In this document: piece by piece, positions 12,401-22,932 of the stretch
Position numbering within the stretch: position 1 is the first letter of the stretch
Layout of the letters: the number at the start of each line of letters is the position of its first letter
Assembly (NCBI GenBank): GCA_030141605.1
Contig: JAQGDQ010001393.1
Coordinates: forward strand, 1-35,000
DNA length: 35,000 nucleotides
Direction: 5' to 3'
Source: Tubiluchus corallicola
Taxonomy: Eukaryota; Priapulida; Priapulimorpha; Priapulimorphida; Tubiluchidae
Made by a program: the position numbers and the translations under genes
Notes under the pieces: model-generated
The model's input: the letters and a program-made list of their open reading frames with translations, nothing else
Database searches by the model: none
Told to the model about the DNA's origin: nothing

Positions 12401-15400
12401 CCCGATTATTAACTAAGCTTATGTTCCAAACCAGGCTCCATTCGTCTGAAACTCCATCATAGGAAGCTCGTTTATTTTCTAACAGCGTCTTAGAAAAACG
12501 AGAAGTTGTATTTTACTTATTAGCGATAAAACATTAGAACATTATACTTGAATAATAAAAGCATAATTTGTTCTCATAATTATTTGCTAAAATAACTATC
12601 TCTTATATTTTTTACTGAAAACATTCATTACCTACGCTCTTTTAATTACCGTTTTTTCTTTAAAACAGCTACGTAGCTTCTCCGTTGAAAGTTCCAAGTA
12701 GTTGCAGTTACATGGCTTCCACTTGGCTTCTCGCCAGTCACATGTTCTCATTTGTTCGCACATTTCACAAGGTACAACCCACATTCCTGTGTAATGAAGA
12801 AAGGGTTTAATACAAAAAACTGATTATTTCTATACCATGTTTACATGATTCTTACAGTTCAATGATAAATAATATCTGTACTGTAAATAATATTGGCGAT
12901 GGTGTATATGGCAAACGTGTTTATAGGAAATGGTAAGATTAGGAAATATTTTTCCTGAAAGTATTCTGGGGTAGCAAAAATGAAGCAGCGAAATACACTG
13001 TCATATTACAGCCTTCTTACATTTAAAGTATTTACTGCTCACCTGAAGCGTATCCATTTTTACAAAGTGGCAAGGACCTTCGCTTTCTCAGCATATGTTC
13101 CCAGCTCTGATATGGCGATTTGAACAAGTCACATGGTTTTTCAGGATCCAGTTCTGTTAGACAATCCTACAGAGCGACTGAAATATCTTAGCATGTGCAA
13201 AAACAAGCAAAAATTGGCAGCGAAGACGGTAGAAGTAACTTTGAATACGACTACAACAGTACCAATGTAAAATTTTTATAGTGGGTTAGCGCAAGACCTC
13301 GGGTATCACAACTGCTACTTCCATATTCACTATTATCGTCAGTCGACACTGTCATAATCATCTAAATCACCATCATTATCATAATAATCACTACCGTCAT
13401 CATTGCTGTCATCGTCGTCGTCATCACTATTAATGGCATCAGCATTATCATAATTATTGCCGTTGTCGTATTCAACCTGACTGCAACGTCGCAATTATGG
13501 TAATCGTCTTTACCATTATCATAAACATTATAACATAAACATATAGGTTTGCATGATGTAGTAAAAAAACAGCAGTTGACCCGACACAGGTAGCTGCAAA
13601 GAAAATAGGAGTCTAAACTGTTCTTTACCTGAACTAAACTGCAGGTGACATGTGGATTTGATAATTTAAAAGCTTCCATATCTTCGGGAGTTGCTGTATT
13701 CCTTCTAACCATCAATGTATAATTCTGAATGATGATGTTTGTACTTCTGATTCTTAGTTCCATCGTAATATTCCATACGTCAACACCAAATGGCATAACG
13801 TAGGGTCTAAAATACAAAATTGATTCAAAAAAAATTGCGGAAAATTTTCTAAAGTGAGACCTTCAAAACCGAAAACCATGTCATTTATCCAAAAGTGTTA
13901 CAGAATTCGGTTATTATAATCACTGATATGCCGAAATAAATCAAAAATTAAAAACATGCAAAGACCATCATTTTATTTAAAAATGACAACTGGCCGCAGC
14001 AAAAATGTGTACTGTACCGGATTAGTACAGACAAAATCGAAGTGAATCACAAGCCATAACCTGTGCACCAGTTACCATAGGAGTAGAAAGGAAATCACAT
14101 TCCAGTCACTTACTGAATAAATTTAGTAAATTTTACCTTGTCACGTCTGCTTTATTATATATGACTTGGGTCTCGCAATTCCACGGCGTGGCCCAAAACG
14201 TGTATTGAATCGAGTAGTAATCAAGATTCACCTCATACAGATAAACATGTGGATCAAACTCAGGTAAAAACTTCAAGGGTGGTGGAACAAAATCAATGCG
14301 TCTGAGGAACGGAAAAGTGGATGGATCTGTAAAATTACAAAAACTCATTTACGCAAGTTTGCAATTCGATAATCTTTAATGGAATTTTAGTGTAATGCTT
14401 GAATAAGCCTGGATATGAGTGACGAAAGTAAACAAATAAATAAACAAATTGACAAACAATCAACAAGAGATTGACATCTGATATAAAAAATGTTGTTAAT
14501 ATCAGAATAAGTACTAGTATTCTTTAGTATACTAGAGTACAACGAATGACGCTAACTACTTTACAGATAATTTTTAAAGTCCTTTTTCTTAATTTAGTTA
14601 AAAATTATGTTATTTAGTATTATTAATAAAAAATTGTCTACCATGACTGCAATGCTGCATTAGCGTTCTGTTTAGTTGAGTTCGTGACTTTTTTTTGTCT
14701 TGTGACAGGAACGACTGCCTCATTAACACTTCATTATCTGTAAAAATAAGGATTTACTCATAAACAAAAAAATAGCAACAAATGAACGACTCATATATTA
14801 CTTTTACATTTTTACAACCTATTAGTGCTTGCTAGGATATTCTTGCAGTCGACATAATTGCATATTTTTTCATTGCACTTTTTCATTTTCATTCGTTATT
14901 TTATTATTTAGCTACATGTATCTGCGCCAAATTTTAAAAGTTATACAGCATTTAATTGAACAGGATCCTTTCAAGTTTCGTATTCTAATGACATTTTTAC
15001 GTGATTAGCCGTGATATTTTAAGTGGGATGAAAACCCAATTTTAAAAATTGTGCCGAAATATTAACTAGCAATACGCTTACCTGCTTAAAAGACTTACGT
15101 AACTTGAAAACAAAATTCATTGGGCCAACTGGTAAAGTGTGGTTAACTCAACTTCCATTTTGCACTGCAGACTCACCAAAAATTGTGTTTTTAATCTTAA
15201 TAACAAGATGCACAAACTAACAATTTTGCTTAGTTAGTGAAGTGTACTACGAATGCTCTGATTAATTTTTCAAACTTCACGCAATTTTGTTTAAACTTGT
15301 TTCATTATGATCTACCGTCATACCGGTTGCATCTAACGGTTATCGGGAGAGATTAAATTTTAAAGTTTTATACATTGTTGTTGCAAGAAGTGTGCGCAGT

Positions 15401-15658
15401 AAGACAGATGCAAGTGTTACAAAATTTCAATGCAAATGTTAAAGTTCTATTCATAAAGTTTTTTCTGAATAGTCATTAATTGGCTCACATATTTTTGCAT
15501 CATTATGTTATTATGGCCAAGTTTTAGGGATTCTAAAGTATGTGCAGATAAGTTCAAAACTTACCTGTTAATTCCTTGTTATACAAGAGTATTAGGCCAG
15601 GTACCACAAATAAACTGAAACACGACGTAACAATTATTGCTATTTTCTGCTTGTCCAT
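1821..15658 (-). CDS. PC-esterase family type II membrane protein (NXPE/CPED1-like), complete 10-exon gene
   Basis: Coding exons in order: 15565-15658, 14137-14326, 13629-13806, 13043-13166, 12650-12786, 6580-6791, 6193-6291, 2996-3095, 2283-2438, 1821-1916. They sum to 1386 bases (461 residues), with GT-AG borders and compatible phases. The ATG sits in a strong ATACCATGG context. Residues 6-26 form a membrane anchor after a Lys/Asp head. About 35-240 is a lumenal region with many aromatic residues, then a Cys-rich stretch ending in a WKPCNCNY motif, as is usual before PC-esterase blocks. Exon 6 opens with LLFLGDSTLR, the GDS nucleophile block (Ser248). Exon 9 carries VDAFHPTM and QCHFH, candidate sites for the remaining catalytic residues. 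Several NxS/T sequons fit a secretory-pathway lumen. The family acts on, or resembles enzymes acting on, acylated glycans; the substrate here is unknown. NXPE versus CPED1 assignment is inference. The exon 6 donor (AA|GTGTGT) is weak and chosen because it keeps frame; GGG|GTAACA at 6570 is the alternative. Confidence 0.8.
3340..3731 (+). repeat. Imperfect GTAGTG (GGTAGT) minisatellite
   Basis: Nearly 400 bases of imperfect 3- and 6-base repeats, GTAGTG on plus and CACTAC on minus, purest around 3420-3465. Both strands translate to low-complexity Val-rich or Leu/Pro-rich open frames, which are by-products of the repeat. Confidence 0.9.
4190..5560 (+). mobile_element. Decayed non-LTR retrotransposon (reverse transcriptase remnant), plus strand
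   Basis: Split over frames on the plus strand are pieces typical of LINE reverse transcriptase: YDIVNRNKLLE near 4202, GVRQ near 4331, DDEWLEYLHQLLL near 4400-4440, then TVWQSALKSAILYGCETW at 4669-4722. Weaker C-terminal similarity (NPSLTTRRIYQM) lies near 5430-5470. The segment that should carry the catalytic xxDD box after YLHQLLL is missing, so the copy is dead. It sits antisense inside intron 7 of the PC-esterase gene and is interrupted at 4961-5079 by a short GC-rich insertion. The exact clade (RTE, CR1 or other) was not resolved. Confidence 0.65.
4961..5079. mobile_element. 103-bp GC-rich hairpin insertion with 8-bp target duplication, nested in LINE remnant
   Basis: GGAGCTGT occurs at 4961-4968 and again at 5072-5079. 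Between them lie 103 bases of GC-rich sequence with a G run near 4976-4986 and a perfect hairpin (CCCTGGCTC, loop AC, GAGCCAGGG) at 5032-5051, ending AT-rich. Removing one GGAGCTGT plus the insert rejoins the LINE frame (PLGAV then DQILQDRPSK). This is the signature of a short retrotransposed piece or small mobile element; the family was not identified. Confidence 0.6.
5855..6152 (+). repeat. Second imperfect GTAGTG minisatellite
   Basis: About 300 bases of imperfect GTAGTG/GTAGCAGTG repeats in the same orientation as the array at 3340-3731. It ends some 40 bases before the exon 7 splice donor. Confidence 0.85.
6950..7032 (-). repeat. Old fragment of the 730-bp repeat family
   Basis: Reading plus, GCTACAGCTCC...GGCG...GATCTGTATATCAAA..GAAAGGTCT..ATCTAGTGTC follows, base for base with scattered changes, the inverse of the conserved end of the tandem unit at 24415-26640. 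It has the same orientation as the copy at 34596-35000. It lies in intron 5 of the PC-esterase gene. Confidence 0.6.
8540..8720 (-). mobile_element. Possible C-terminal scrap of a LINE reverse transcriptase
   Basis: The minus strand holds an open stretch with the pattern YG..S....AA...RNSCPLN followed by FKNELKN, resembling the C-terminal tail of CR1-like LINE proteins (YG.RSF...AP.LWN.LP ... FK..LK). It is short and isolated, and could be chance. Confidence 0.3.
8922..8939. repeat. TA microsatellite
   Basis: Short run of alternating T and A. Confidence 0.85.
9148..9200. repeat. G run and GC-rich hairpin
   Basis: A run of about 13 G is followed by a GC-rich segment in which GGGCGC and GCGCCC flank a short loop. 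It contrasts sharply with the AT-rich intron around it and may be the edge of a decayed insertion. Confidence 0.5.
9359..9448 (+). repeat. GA microsatellite
   Basis: About 85 bases of almost pure GA repeats. Overlapping open frames reading Arg-Glu or Leu-Ser repeats are artefacts of the dinucleotide. Confidence 0.95.
9820..12360 (+). mobile_element. Decayed non-LTR retrotransposon with endonuclease and YADD reverse transcriptase, plus strand
   Basis: Plus-strand frames show LINE landmarks in the right order. An AP-endonuclease start (YNVIGVQET near 9855) is followed by GDFYARW near 10126 and CCTIDNIWITKFF near 10270-10310. Then come an inter-domain segment (10856-11150), a reverse transcriptase opening (EEVKQAVRNTDLDTDG near 11505-11555), PQGSVLSPILF at 12068-12100 and YADD at 12152-12163. 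Frameshifts and stops occur throughout, so it is inactive. The 10340-10850 stretch does not read as LINE and may be a later insertion or strongly diverged; it includes a CAGT run at 10664-10682. The element is antisense to the PC-esterase gene, within intron 5. Confidence 0.7.
10664..10682. repeat. CAGT microsatellite
   Basis: Nearly five perfect copies of a CAGT tetranucleotide. Confidence 0.85.
13343..13462. repeat. Imperfect ATC/TCA-rich tract
   Basis: About 120 bases of imperfect TCA/ATC trinucleotides in intron 3. The downstream end of the open frame covering exon 3 on the minus strand reads Met/Ile/Thr repeats through this tract; the splice donor at 13628 excludes it from the protein. 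Confidence 0.75.
14642..14737 (-). other. Candidate cassette exon (32 codons) in intron 1 of the PC-esterase gene
   Basis: On the minus strand a good acceptor (TTATTTTTACAG) at 14738 opens a 96-base segment without stops that ends at a weak GTAGAC donor. Its phase (1 in, 1 out) lets it slot between exons 1 and 2 without changing frame. It would add a polar, Ser/Gln/Lys/Arg-rich stretch of the kind expected for a stalk between membrane anchor and lumenal domain. Without transcript data it may be a chance open stretch. Confidence 0.35.
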
Positions 15659-15669
15659 GGTATCTAAAA

Positions 15670-16860
15670 AACCATCAGAAATTATCATTTCTGTTGTAAA
15701 GTCTTTGCTTGCGCTTGATAATTAATTATTGTCATCATTATTTAATAGCGACAAATAAAAAGAAATTCATCAAAATGTTGTGTTATCGAAAGTTTGCTGC
15801 CCTGAAGAAACATGATTAATATTTTTGACTGGTGAAATCCATTAAAACAAACAATCGTGACGCGTTTTAGCTGGTTTTATATAGCACCTATTCCGAAAAC
15901 TGAAGAAAACTGAAGGTTGATGAAACGGTTTGATCGCATTACACTCCGTTACTGTGGTAGCGGTAATGCCTTTTCGGGTTTTTATCCGTAAGCGCTAGCG
16001 TCGAGAATCTAGGAGACACCTAAGCTAATTTTTTTTGTATCATTCCATTTTTCCACTTTCATTTCATATTATCACACAAACGCAGACTGTTATGGTCAGG
16101 AAATTTGCAATGCAGATGCTTGGAGGTGAGGTGACTTAAAGTGGTATGATGAACTGTGACCTCAAGCAAAGGATGTATGACAATGGATTTCAATCAGTTT
16201 TGTTTGTCATTTAATTCATCCTAGTCCTGTATTCAGTTTTTCATAGGTATTTAAATGCTGTATTTGCATAAGTATTTGCAACCACACGAGACATATAAAT
16301 TACGATCACCGCGTTACGCTCGTGAATTTGAATGTTATTTTGTTCAACTATGCATTATAAAACTGCAAGGAACAAAATTTTTGTGGTACCTCTACCCACT
16401 GAAATTTCTAGTAGCAGGCAAACAAATCATTAAATTCCTCATATTATTTGAAGACGCATGAATATGCTCTCTGGCTGTGCACCTAATATTAGAACAGATG
16501 TAAGAGCTTATTATTATAGATATATTACTTAAGAAGTTATTTTTATGCAAAATAACTATGCTAGAGCAGTGATGAATCAAGTTCTCATCATAGTCCTGGG
16601 GCAATTGTACACAATAACTAAGATTCTGGCATCTCATGTTAATTTTGTTACTCAGTGGTTTTAAGATCTTGTGGGTCTGTAGTTTCTACAAAATAGGGTG
16701 CATTTTTTTTCAAATCAAGATCATTAAAAATAAATTGAGACACTACATGTAAAATACACGGATTCAGGTTATTTAAAGTAGTCTTATTCAAATACCAAAT
16801 AGAAGACAACTGCACTGAATGACCCTGCATTGTAGCAAGGTATAATATTTTGAAGGTCAG
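15670..16860. other. Stretch upstream of the PC-esterase gene
   Basis: Apart from the TATA-like element at 15875-15883, no coding or repeat feature could be supported. Short open frames here show no recognisable domain. Confidence 0.4.
15875..15883 (-). promoter_or_regulatory. TATA-box-like element upstream of the PC-esterase gene
   Basis: The minus strand reads TATATAAAA about 215 bases upstream of the ATG. Initiation 25-30 bases downstream would give a leader near 190 bases. An acceptor-like TTTTTTAG lies just before the ATG, so an intron in the leader is also possible. Confidence 0.3.
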
Positions 16861-18574
16861 GCTAATTATAAAGCGGCTGCTTGTGTTGATGGTAGATTGT
16901 TTGCTTCTGCCCGAGATGTTGAAAACAGTTTCCGTGGGTGGATCGATAAATCAGTTGATTTGGACTCCTTTTTCCTGAACAAAAGGCAAACAAATTCGTC
17001 AACTCTCTCACAAATATTTGCCTCTAAAGGTAAGTCTAGTGGCTTCCCGAATTGCACCTTTCATCTTCTTTGTGGCTTTGAGCAAGAGGTTCCAACACGC
17101 TAGCTTTCTGCTGGAAACTGCCACACCTGTCACACCCTGTGAATGTATGGAAACTAGGCAAGCCAGAAGTTAGATATGGTCCAAGCAGCATATATTGGTT
17201 AAATGCAGATCTGGTGCCACTTATTTACATTACCTCGCAACTTTTGTGGGCACTTTCCAAGATATCAGCTTCTTGAAACTGCAAGAATAAACACATCAAT
17301 ATATCTACCTTCTTTCTTCGTTTCATTGCATCAAGTTTGGGAAGGATCAGAATGGTATCTGCTTCTTTTTGGAAGGAGGAAAGATGTTCCAGTTGGCTAC
17401 ATTTGCAGTTGGCTACATTTGCAGCTATTGGTTTTTCCTTGTGCTTGAATTTTTCTAACAACCTGAAAGAAAGGTAGAGAATCAAACTGTGCTTTGCCTT
17501 TGTGTTGAATATGAATTTTAGTTATCTTGATGTGATTGGTGCTTTGTCTGAACATAACATGGAATCGTCCATCTTCTCCTATTTTCAGCGATCTTTTGTA
17601 ATTTTCAGTCATTTCTCAATGCCATAGTGGTCACAAATATGATAATGTGATTCAGTGTAACATTTGATATATGCCTATATAGCTTCTTCAAATTCATTTG
17701 CAAATTGATGACGTCTTCACTGGTCTTGTATTAAACTGATGTACGAGAGCCGCTGAAACAATTATAAACACTCACTTTTCTTGTTCATTGAGATTGACAT
17801 TTTCAAAGCCCCCATGTTCTTCATGTATCATCTTAGTGGGAAGGTAAAATTATCACAGAGAAAGATAATCATAACTTTGGCGGAATTGACATTGACAAGA
17901 AGCGTGTTCGAGTATTCTCCATTTTATAGACAAACCTTGTTAAAAATCACAAGTATACCTTCCACAAATATACCTGCTGTGCTGAAATTCCTTTTCATTA
18001 TAAATCAACCACGTTATAGTGCCGGTCCAAGTAGTAAAGTTGTTTATAAGCAAGTTTTAATTTTCTACTGTGTGTTGTGTTTAATCATCTTCATTTTAAA
18101 CTTGTTACCAGATGGGTGGCTACAGTGAGCCTGTCGATAAGCAGATTAAGGAAAGGGTGCTAGAACTGCTAGCTAGTGGTGTAACAAACAGAAGGAATCT
18201 AGAGTCGTGTCTTAAAGAATACGTAGCTAACACTTTATTGTATGGGCAAGACCCACCTTGAACAAAGCAGGTATATTATTCACTCACTCAGCATTCACCA
18301 ATGATATTGAAAAATAGATAAAATATTAAGATTATATATTTACTGCATGATCTGTAATACTGGTATATCTTGATACAAACCCGAACTCAGCCTTAACACG
18401 GGCTGTAAAGATGTGACTGAGCCAACATCAACGGAACTGGTGATGCAAGACGATGGTTTGAAGTTAGAGTCTGAAAGTGCTTGTCCTGCACAAAAGAAAG
18501 CAAGGCTTGACCACAGCTTACCTGTTCCACTGCCAATGCACAAGTCCAAGCATCCAGCTTCAGGACGAATGTAA
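16861..18574 (+). pseudogene. Broken or partial plus-strand gene; one segment resembles CARF-type proteins
   Basis: Three exon-like plus-strand segments. 16861-17029 is open and ends at a perfect AAAG|GTAAGT donor. 18112-18245 follows an acceptor (TTAAACTTGTTACCAG) and reads EPVDKQIKERVLELLASGVT and onward to LLYGQDPP, like the helical segment before the NRR(Y/F)FP motif in calcium-responsive transcription factor-like proteins. A TGA and a frame slip follow, where NKAGILF..NDIEK appears in another frame. 18374-18574 is open, contains PAQKKARLD (basic, nuclear-signal-like) and ends at TAA. The CARF likeness is from memory of the family and moderate. The break suggests a pseudogene, but a fast-evolving gene with unrecognised exons is possible. 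Minus-strand open segments at 17225-17612 overlap and may belong to something else. Confidence 0.35.
17392..17423. repeat. Perfect tandem duplication of a 16-mer
   Basis: GTTGGCTACATTTGCA occurs twice head to tail with no difference, implying a recent slippage duplication. Confidence 0.9.
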
Positions 18575-18599
18575 CTCACATTTTTAAAGTTTTTTGGTT

Positions 18600-19200
18600 T
18601 ATATACTATTGCTTTTCACTGTTTACTAATATTGTAGATGATAGAGTTATCTTAACCAGCAATTAATAAATGTGCTATCTCAGTCAGGATTTTATAAAAA
18701 CCAGCAAAACCGCACAAATCGCATCTGCTCAATGTTTGAAAATACGGTCTCAATGACTACAATTTCCATTTACCTTTACAAAGAGTACATTTAATACAGA
18801 ATTTTAAACCAATTACATTAATTAATTAGCACTCGGCAGCTTTTAAAATCAATATTTAGCTTAAGCGGATGTTTAACATTGTTCTTTGTTATAGTGAAAA
18901 TTGCAACCATATCAGTTTTCCACATCAGTAACACAGCTCATGAATTCCAATAATGATAAGTCGATGCTTGCAGCTTGTCAATGTCTACTTATGTTTTATG
19001 TACAGTAAAAATAAATTTCCTCTCTCAACACACTTTAGTTTCAAGGTTGTCCAATTTTGTCAATGGATGTTCTTGTTGGCAACATGTCCACTATTTCATG
19101 CTGCTCTTCCTTCCGTAGAGTTAAATGACTGATACCACCGAAGCCATGTGAGTGGACCACGTTGTATATTACTTTTGTTCCTAAAAAATGTTACTACTAA

Positions 19201-19245
<45 letters not shown>

Positions 19246-19950
19246 TATAATAATTATAATAAACAAAGCTAATATCAATGAACCTATATAGCAAATTAAA
19301 TAAATAATATGAGTTTCCTTATTCAGTTTTCATATGTAAAAAATACTTTGCACTTTCAACAGAAAGGTAGACAGTACTACCATATTTAGCTCATAGCCAC
19401 TAGAAACTGCTGATAACTTGAAGGCATCTATAGTTTTAGCTATGCAAAATTTATTAAAACAAAATTAACGAATGCATCCATAATCGAAAGTAAGTAAAGA
19501 ATCACTAACTCACAATTTAGTGAACAGCATTCCCAACTGACATTTGCAAAACTCAGTTTCTATTTGTCAGAAAAATTGTCAACTAGTTTACAGCTACAAT
19601 TTCTTACCCTTTTTATTTGTCTTGCAGAGCATTTAAATCTTTGCCTCATTGGTCCTTGTACTTTCAGCCGCTGCTTGTTTTATCTAAGTCCTTTCTATAC
19701 ACCACTCCTGTGGCACTGACAATAGTCCTCTTTCGTATTTTGGTTTGACAATAGCCAGAATCCTTCACGTATCTACAACTGTTTTCATCTTCAGCATGCT
19801 TCCACTGCAGAAAACCTGTAAATCATTAATAGCTTGATAATAATTAATTTTTGTTTAATTCTTTTATTCAGTTTGTTGTTTTTGTCTTTAAGTTACCTAG
19901 TTAGCTATCCTTTAGTGGGCATAAATGTGATTATTAGACACTGGTGATTT
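18600..19950. other. Stretch without a confident gene
   Basis: Contains a TA microsatellite (19205-19250). On the minus strand at about 19650-19810 there is a 50-codon open segment after an acceptor-like TTTACAG, with a Cys pair and basic runs (for example VKDSGYCQTKIRKRTI). It looks exon-like but was not identified and no partner exons were found. Confidence 0.35.
19205..19250. repeat. TA microsatellite
   Basis: About 45 bases of TA repeats with two interruptions. Confidence 0.95.
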
Positions 19951-20353
19951 TCTTTTTCTTCTTATTTATTTATTATTATTATTATCACATTCAGTACAAT
20001 ATAATGACATCAAAATTATTACATCATACTGTATTAAATTGTTATGTTTCATACACTATCATTATCATAAAAGAATAATTGTACTGCAGTGGGCTAGAGA
20101 AGCAAAGGCTTGTATAAGCCCACTGTCATTTGAACCCGATAAAAAAAGAATCAATGCGTGAACAAAAAAAAAAGAACTGGGAGAAAGGTTAGACCACACA
20201 GGAAGGGTAGAAGGATGCGTTAGTGGAAACGGTAGCAAGAAACATAATACAATGTGCTATGTTGACATCAGCTCTAAAGATTTATCAATGATGCCTTATA
20301 TTGCACAATCTGTACCAGGATTGTGGTATGACTGCTGCAGTAGGTGTGGGCAA

Positions 20354-21454
20354 TTAAGAAGTGTTGTACTTGTTGAGCATCATTGCTCTGTATTTCTTTT
20401 TAAATTTTTGAATTGGCTGAACAGTTTTTAATTCATAATTTATGTCATTCCAAAGCCTTGGACCAACATTTGCAATGAATAGTCGTCTCTCGTCTGTTTT
20501 ACAGAAATTTACAACAACTTCATTCATTCTGGTTGCATATCGCGGATTATTTGGTTGGACTGGATTATTAAAGAATGTTGGAAAGAGATTATTTTTAGTT
20601 TTATACATGTATGTAGCTGTATTCATGTGTATTAAATCGTCAACAGTTAAAATTTTATTAGTTTTAAAACATGATAAACTAGGATGTTCTCTTTTTCTAA
20701 AATTGCAGGTGATTCTAAGGAATTTTCTTTGGATAACGCATAATCTATTTATATTAGTTGTATATGTGTGTCCCCAAAGGAGACAACAGTATGTGAGGTA
20801 TGGTAATATTAAACAACTGTATAAGGTTATTAGATGTAAGTTAGTAAAGCAATTTTTTAACCTACATATGACACCTATACTTTTTGAAATTTTACTTTTA
20901 ATCATGTCTATGTGTGGGTTCCAATCCATGTGCTCATTTAGAATGATTCCCAAAAATTTCATTTCCTGTATGATTTCAATTGGGGAATTATTGATTTTAA
21001 AATCACCATTATTAATTGGAATTTTCTTGTGTCTTGCTCTAAAATTGATACATTTAGTTTCTGTAGAATTTAATGACAACTTATTCGTTTTGAACCAAAT
21101 AGCAATATTTTTTAATTCACGGTTCATGTACACTAAATTATCAACCTTGTTTAATTCAAAGAATATGCTCGTATCATCTGCAAACTGGAACAGATTTGGA
21201 CTATCTAAAGAATATTTTATGTCATTTATATTTATTAAAAATAGCTGTGGACCTAAAATTGAGCCTTGTGGCACCCCATGGGTTATAGAAGCTTCATTTG
21301 AAATTACATTATTATATCGAACCACTTGTGTTCTCCCATGAAGATAGCTAGATATCCATGCGTTTGCTGCCCCTCTAAGATGGTAATGATGTAGTTTTGC
21401 AAGAAGTATTAAGTATTTTATGATTAACTGTGTCAAAGGCCTTAGAGAGGTCAC
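20354..21454 (-). pseudogene. LINE reverse transcriptase, C-terminal two thirds
   Basis: Longest intact open frame of the 19965-23600 LINE (366 codons). After a frame-slip start it contains LHHYHLRGAANAWISSYL, GVPQGSILGP, the catalytic FADD and the thumb and C-terminal region ending before the stop at 20354. Polymerase blocks 1-4 are in other frames upstream (21415-22107). The plus-strand 299-codon open frame over 20442-21341 is its antisense shadow. Confidence 0.8.
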
Positions 21455-21474
21455 AAAATATCCCTACTGCTACT

Positions 21475-22107
21475 TTACTTTGTCCAATGCATTCTCTCTA
21501 CAATGTTCATCAAAGCCAATTTGGTTGAACTATTTTTCCGAAAACCAAACTGCTTATTGTTTATTATGTTTTGATGATACAAATACGATAATATTTTATT
21601 GTATACAACTTTTTCCAATATTTTTGAGAAAAGCGGTAACAGCGAGATAGGTCTATAATTATTTACGTCCAGAGAATCCTTGGATTTGAAGATAGGGATA
21701 ATAATTGATTGCTTTAATTTAGAAGGAACAGTGCCAGTTTTAAGTGAATTATTAATTATGTGTGTCAAAGGGGTAATGATACTTTTAATTACATCTATAA
21801 TAACTTTGGGGTGCAAATTATCCCTACCAGCTCCTTTATTTCGATGGAATGACTTGCATGTACTTATAATATCAGATTCCATGACTGGTGTAAAGAAAAA
21901 GGTAGAAGGATAATTTCCTCTTAAATAAGTTTCATGGTTGATATTAACATTTTCTAAATTATCTGCTAATTTTTGTCGAATCTGTGAAAAATGGTCATTA
22001 AAATGATTTGCTATAGATTTAGGATTTGTGATTAACTTATTATTATCTTTTAAACGAATTAAGGACACTTGGCACCTGGAATGCATTATTTTTTCATAAT
22101 TCCCCAT
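21475..22107 (-). pseudogene. LINE reverse transcriptase, N-terminal part
   Basis: A 210-codon minus-strand open frame carrying the early reverse transcriptase blocks: NKGAGRDNLHPKVI, SIIIPIFKSKDSLDVNNYRP, ISLLPLFSKILEK and NNKQFGFRKNSSTKLALMN. It ends at a premature stop; the following block continues in a different frame. Confidence 0.8.
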
Positions 22108-22932
22108 GTTTTCTTTAAATTGGCTTTAACATTATTTAACTTATTTTGATAATAAGTCGATTTGCATTTTTAATAACATTATTTAATTTATTGCGATATT
22201 GTTTATAGTCGGCCCCAGCTGCGTCTGAGGTTTGTTTCATTAATGAATTATACATTTTATTTTTGCGCCTGATACTGGTTAATGTGGCTGGAGTTATCCA
22301 AGGATTTTTAATGTCATTAGTTTTCTTGGAAGCATCAGTAGTTTTCATATTTTTAAAGTAGGTTTCATTAAATTTATCCAGAAATAAATTGCAAGCTGCT
22401 TCAGAATCTGAAATACTATATACTTCCTCCCTGTTGTCTGATGCTATATCACTTATTAATTTATTTTTACATGGTTATTGTATATTACTTTGTCGATATT
22501 ATTAGATTTTGCTATGTATAAGTCAATGATTAAGAAGATTGGTAAGTGATCAGTGACATATACTAAGAGATTGCCAGCTCTGTATTGAGGCGGTATAACA
22601 TTTGTTAGAATATTATCAATTAATGTAGAGCTATATGCTGTAATTCGAGTAGGACAAGTAATAATTGGAAAGACATAGTTAGTAAATTAGTATCAAGAAA
22701 CTCTGCCGTGTCTTGATGAGAAGAGTGATTTGATAAGTTCAAATTGTAGTCAATAACAAAAAACTGCTTATTTTGTTTATTTATTATTGATAGTTTAGTA
22801 GTTAACTGTTCAATAAATGCTTGTGAGTTTTGCCCCGGTGGTCAGTAGATCACGCCGACTACTATGTTTTTGCCTTTTACTTTGTGCATTTCGATAAAAA
22901 TATTTTCAAGGTCAGAGTTGCTTGATGTAAAA

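Larger units (their letters stand above)
6792..12649 (-). other. Intron 5 of the PC-esterase gene
   Basis: The largest intron (5.9 kb), immediately before the GDST exon. It carries an old 730-family fragment (6950), an uncharacterised stretch 7040-8500, a possible LINE C-terminal scrap (8540-8720), a GA microsatellite (9360) and a decayed plus-strand LINE (9820-12360). Borders are ACG|GTAATT and AATTTCAG|CTT on the minus strand. Confidence 0.7.

Noticed and set aside
20442-21341. 299-codon plus-strand open frame
   Set aside because: Antisense shadow of the LINE reverse transcriptase; no domain of its own.
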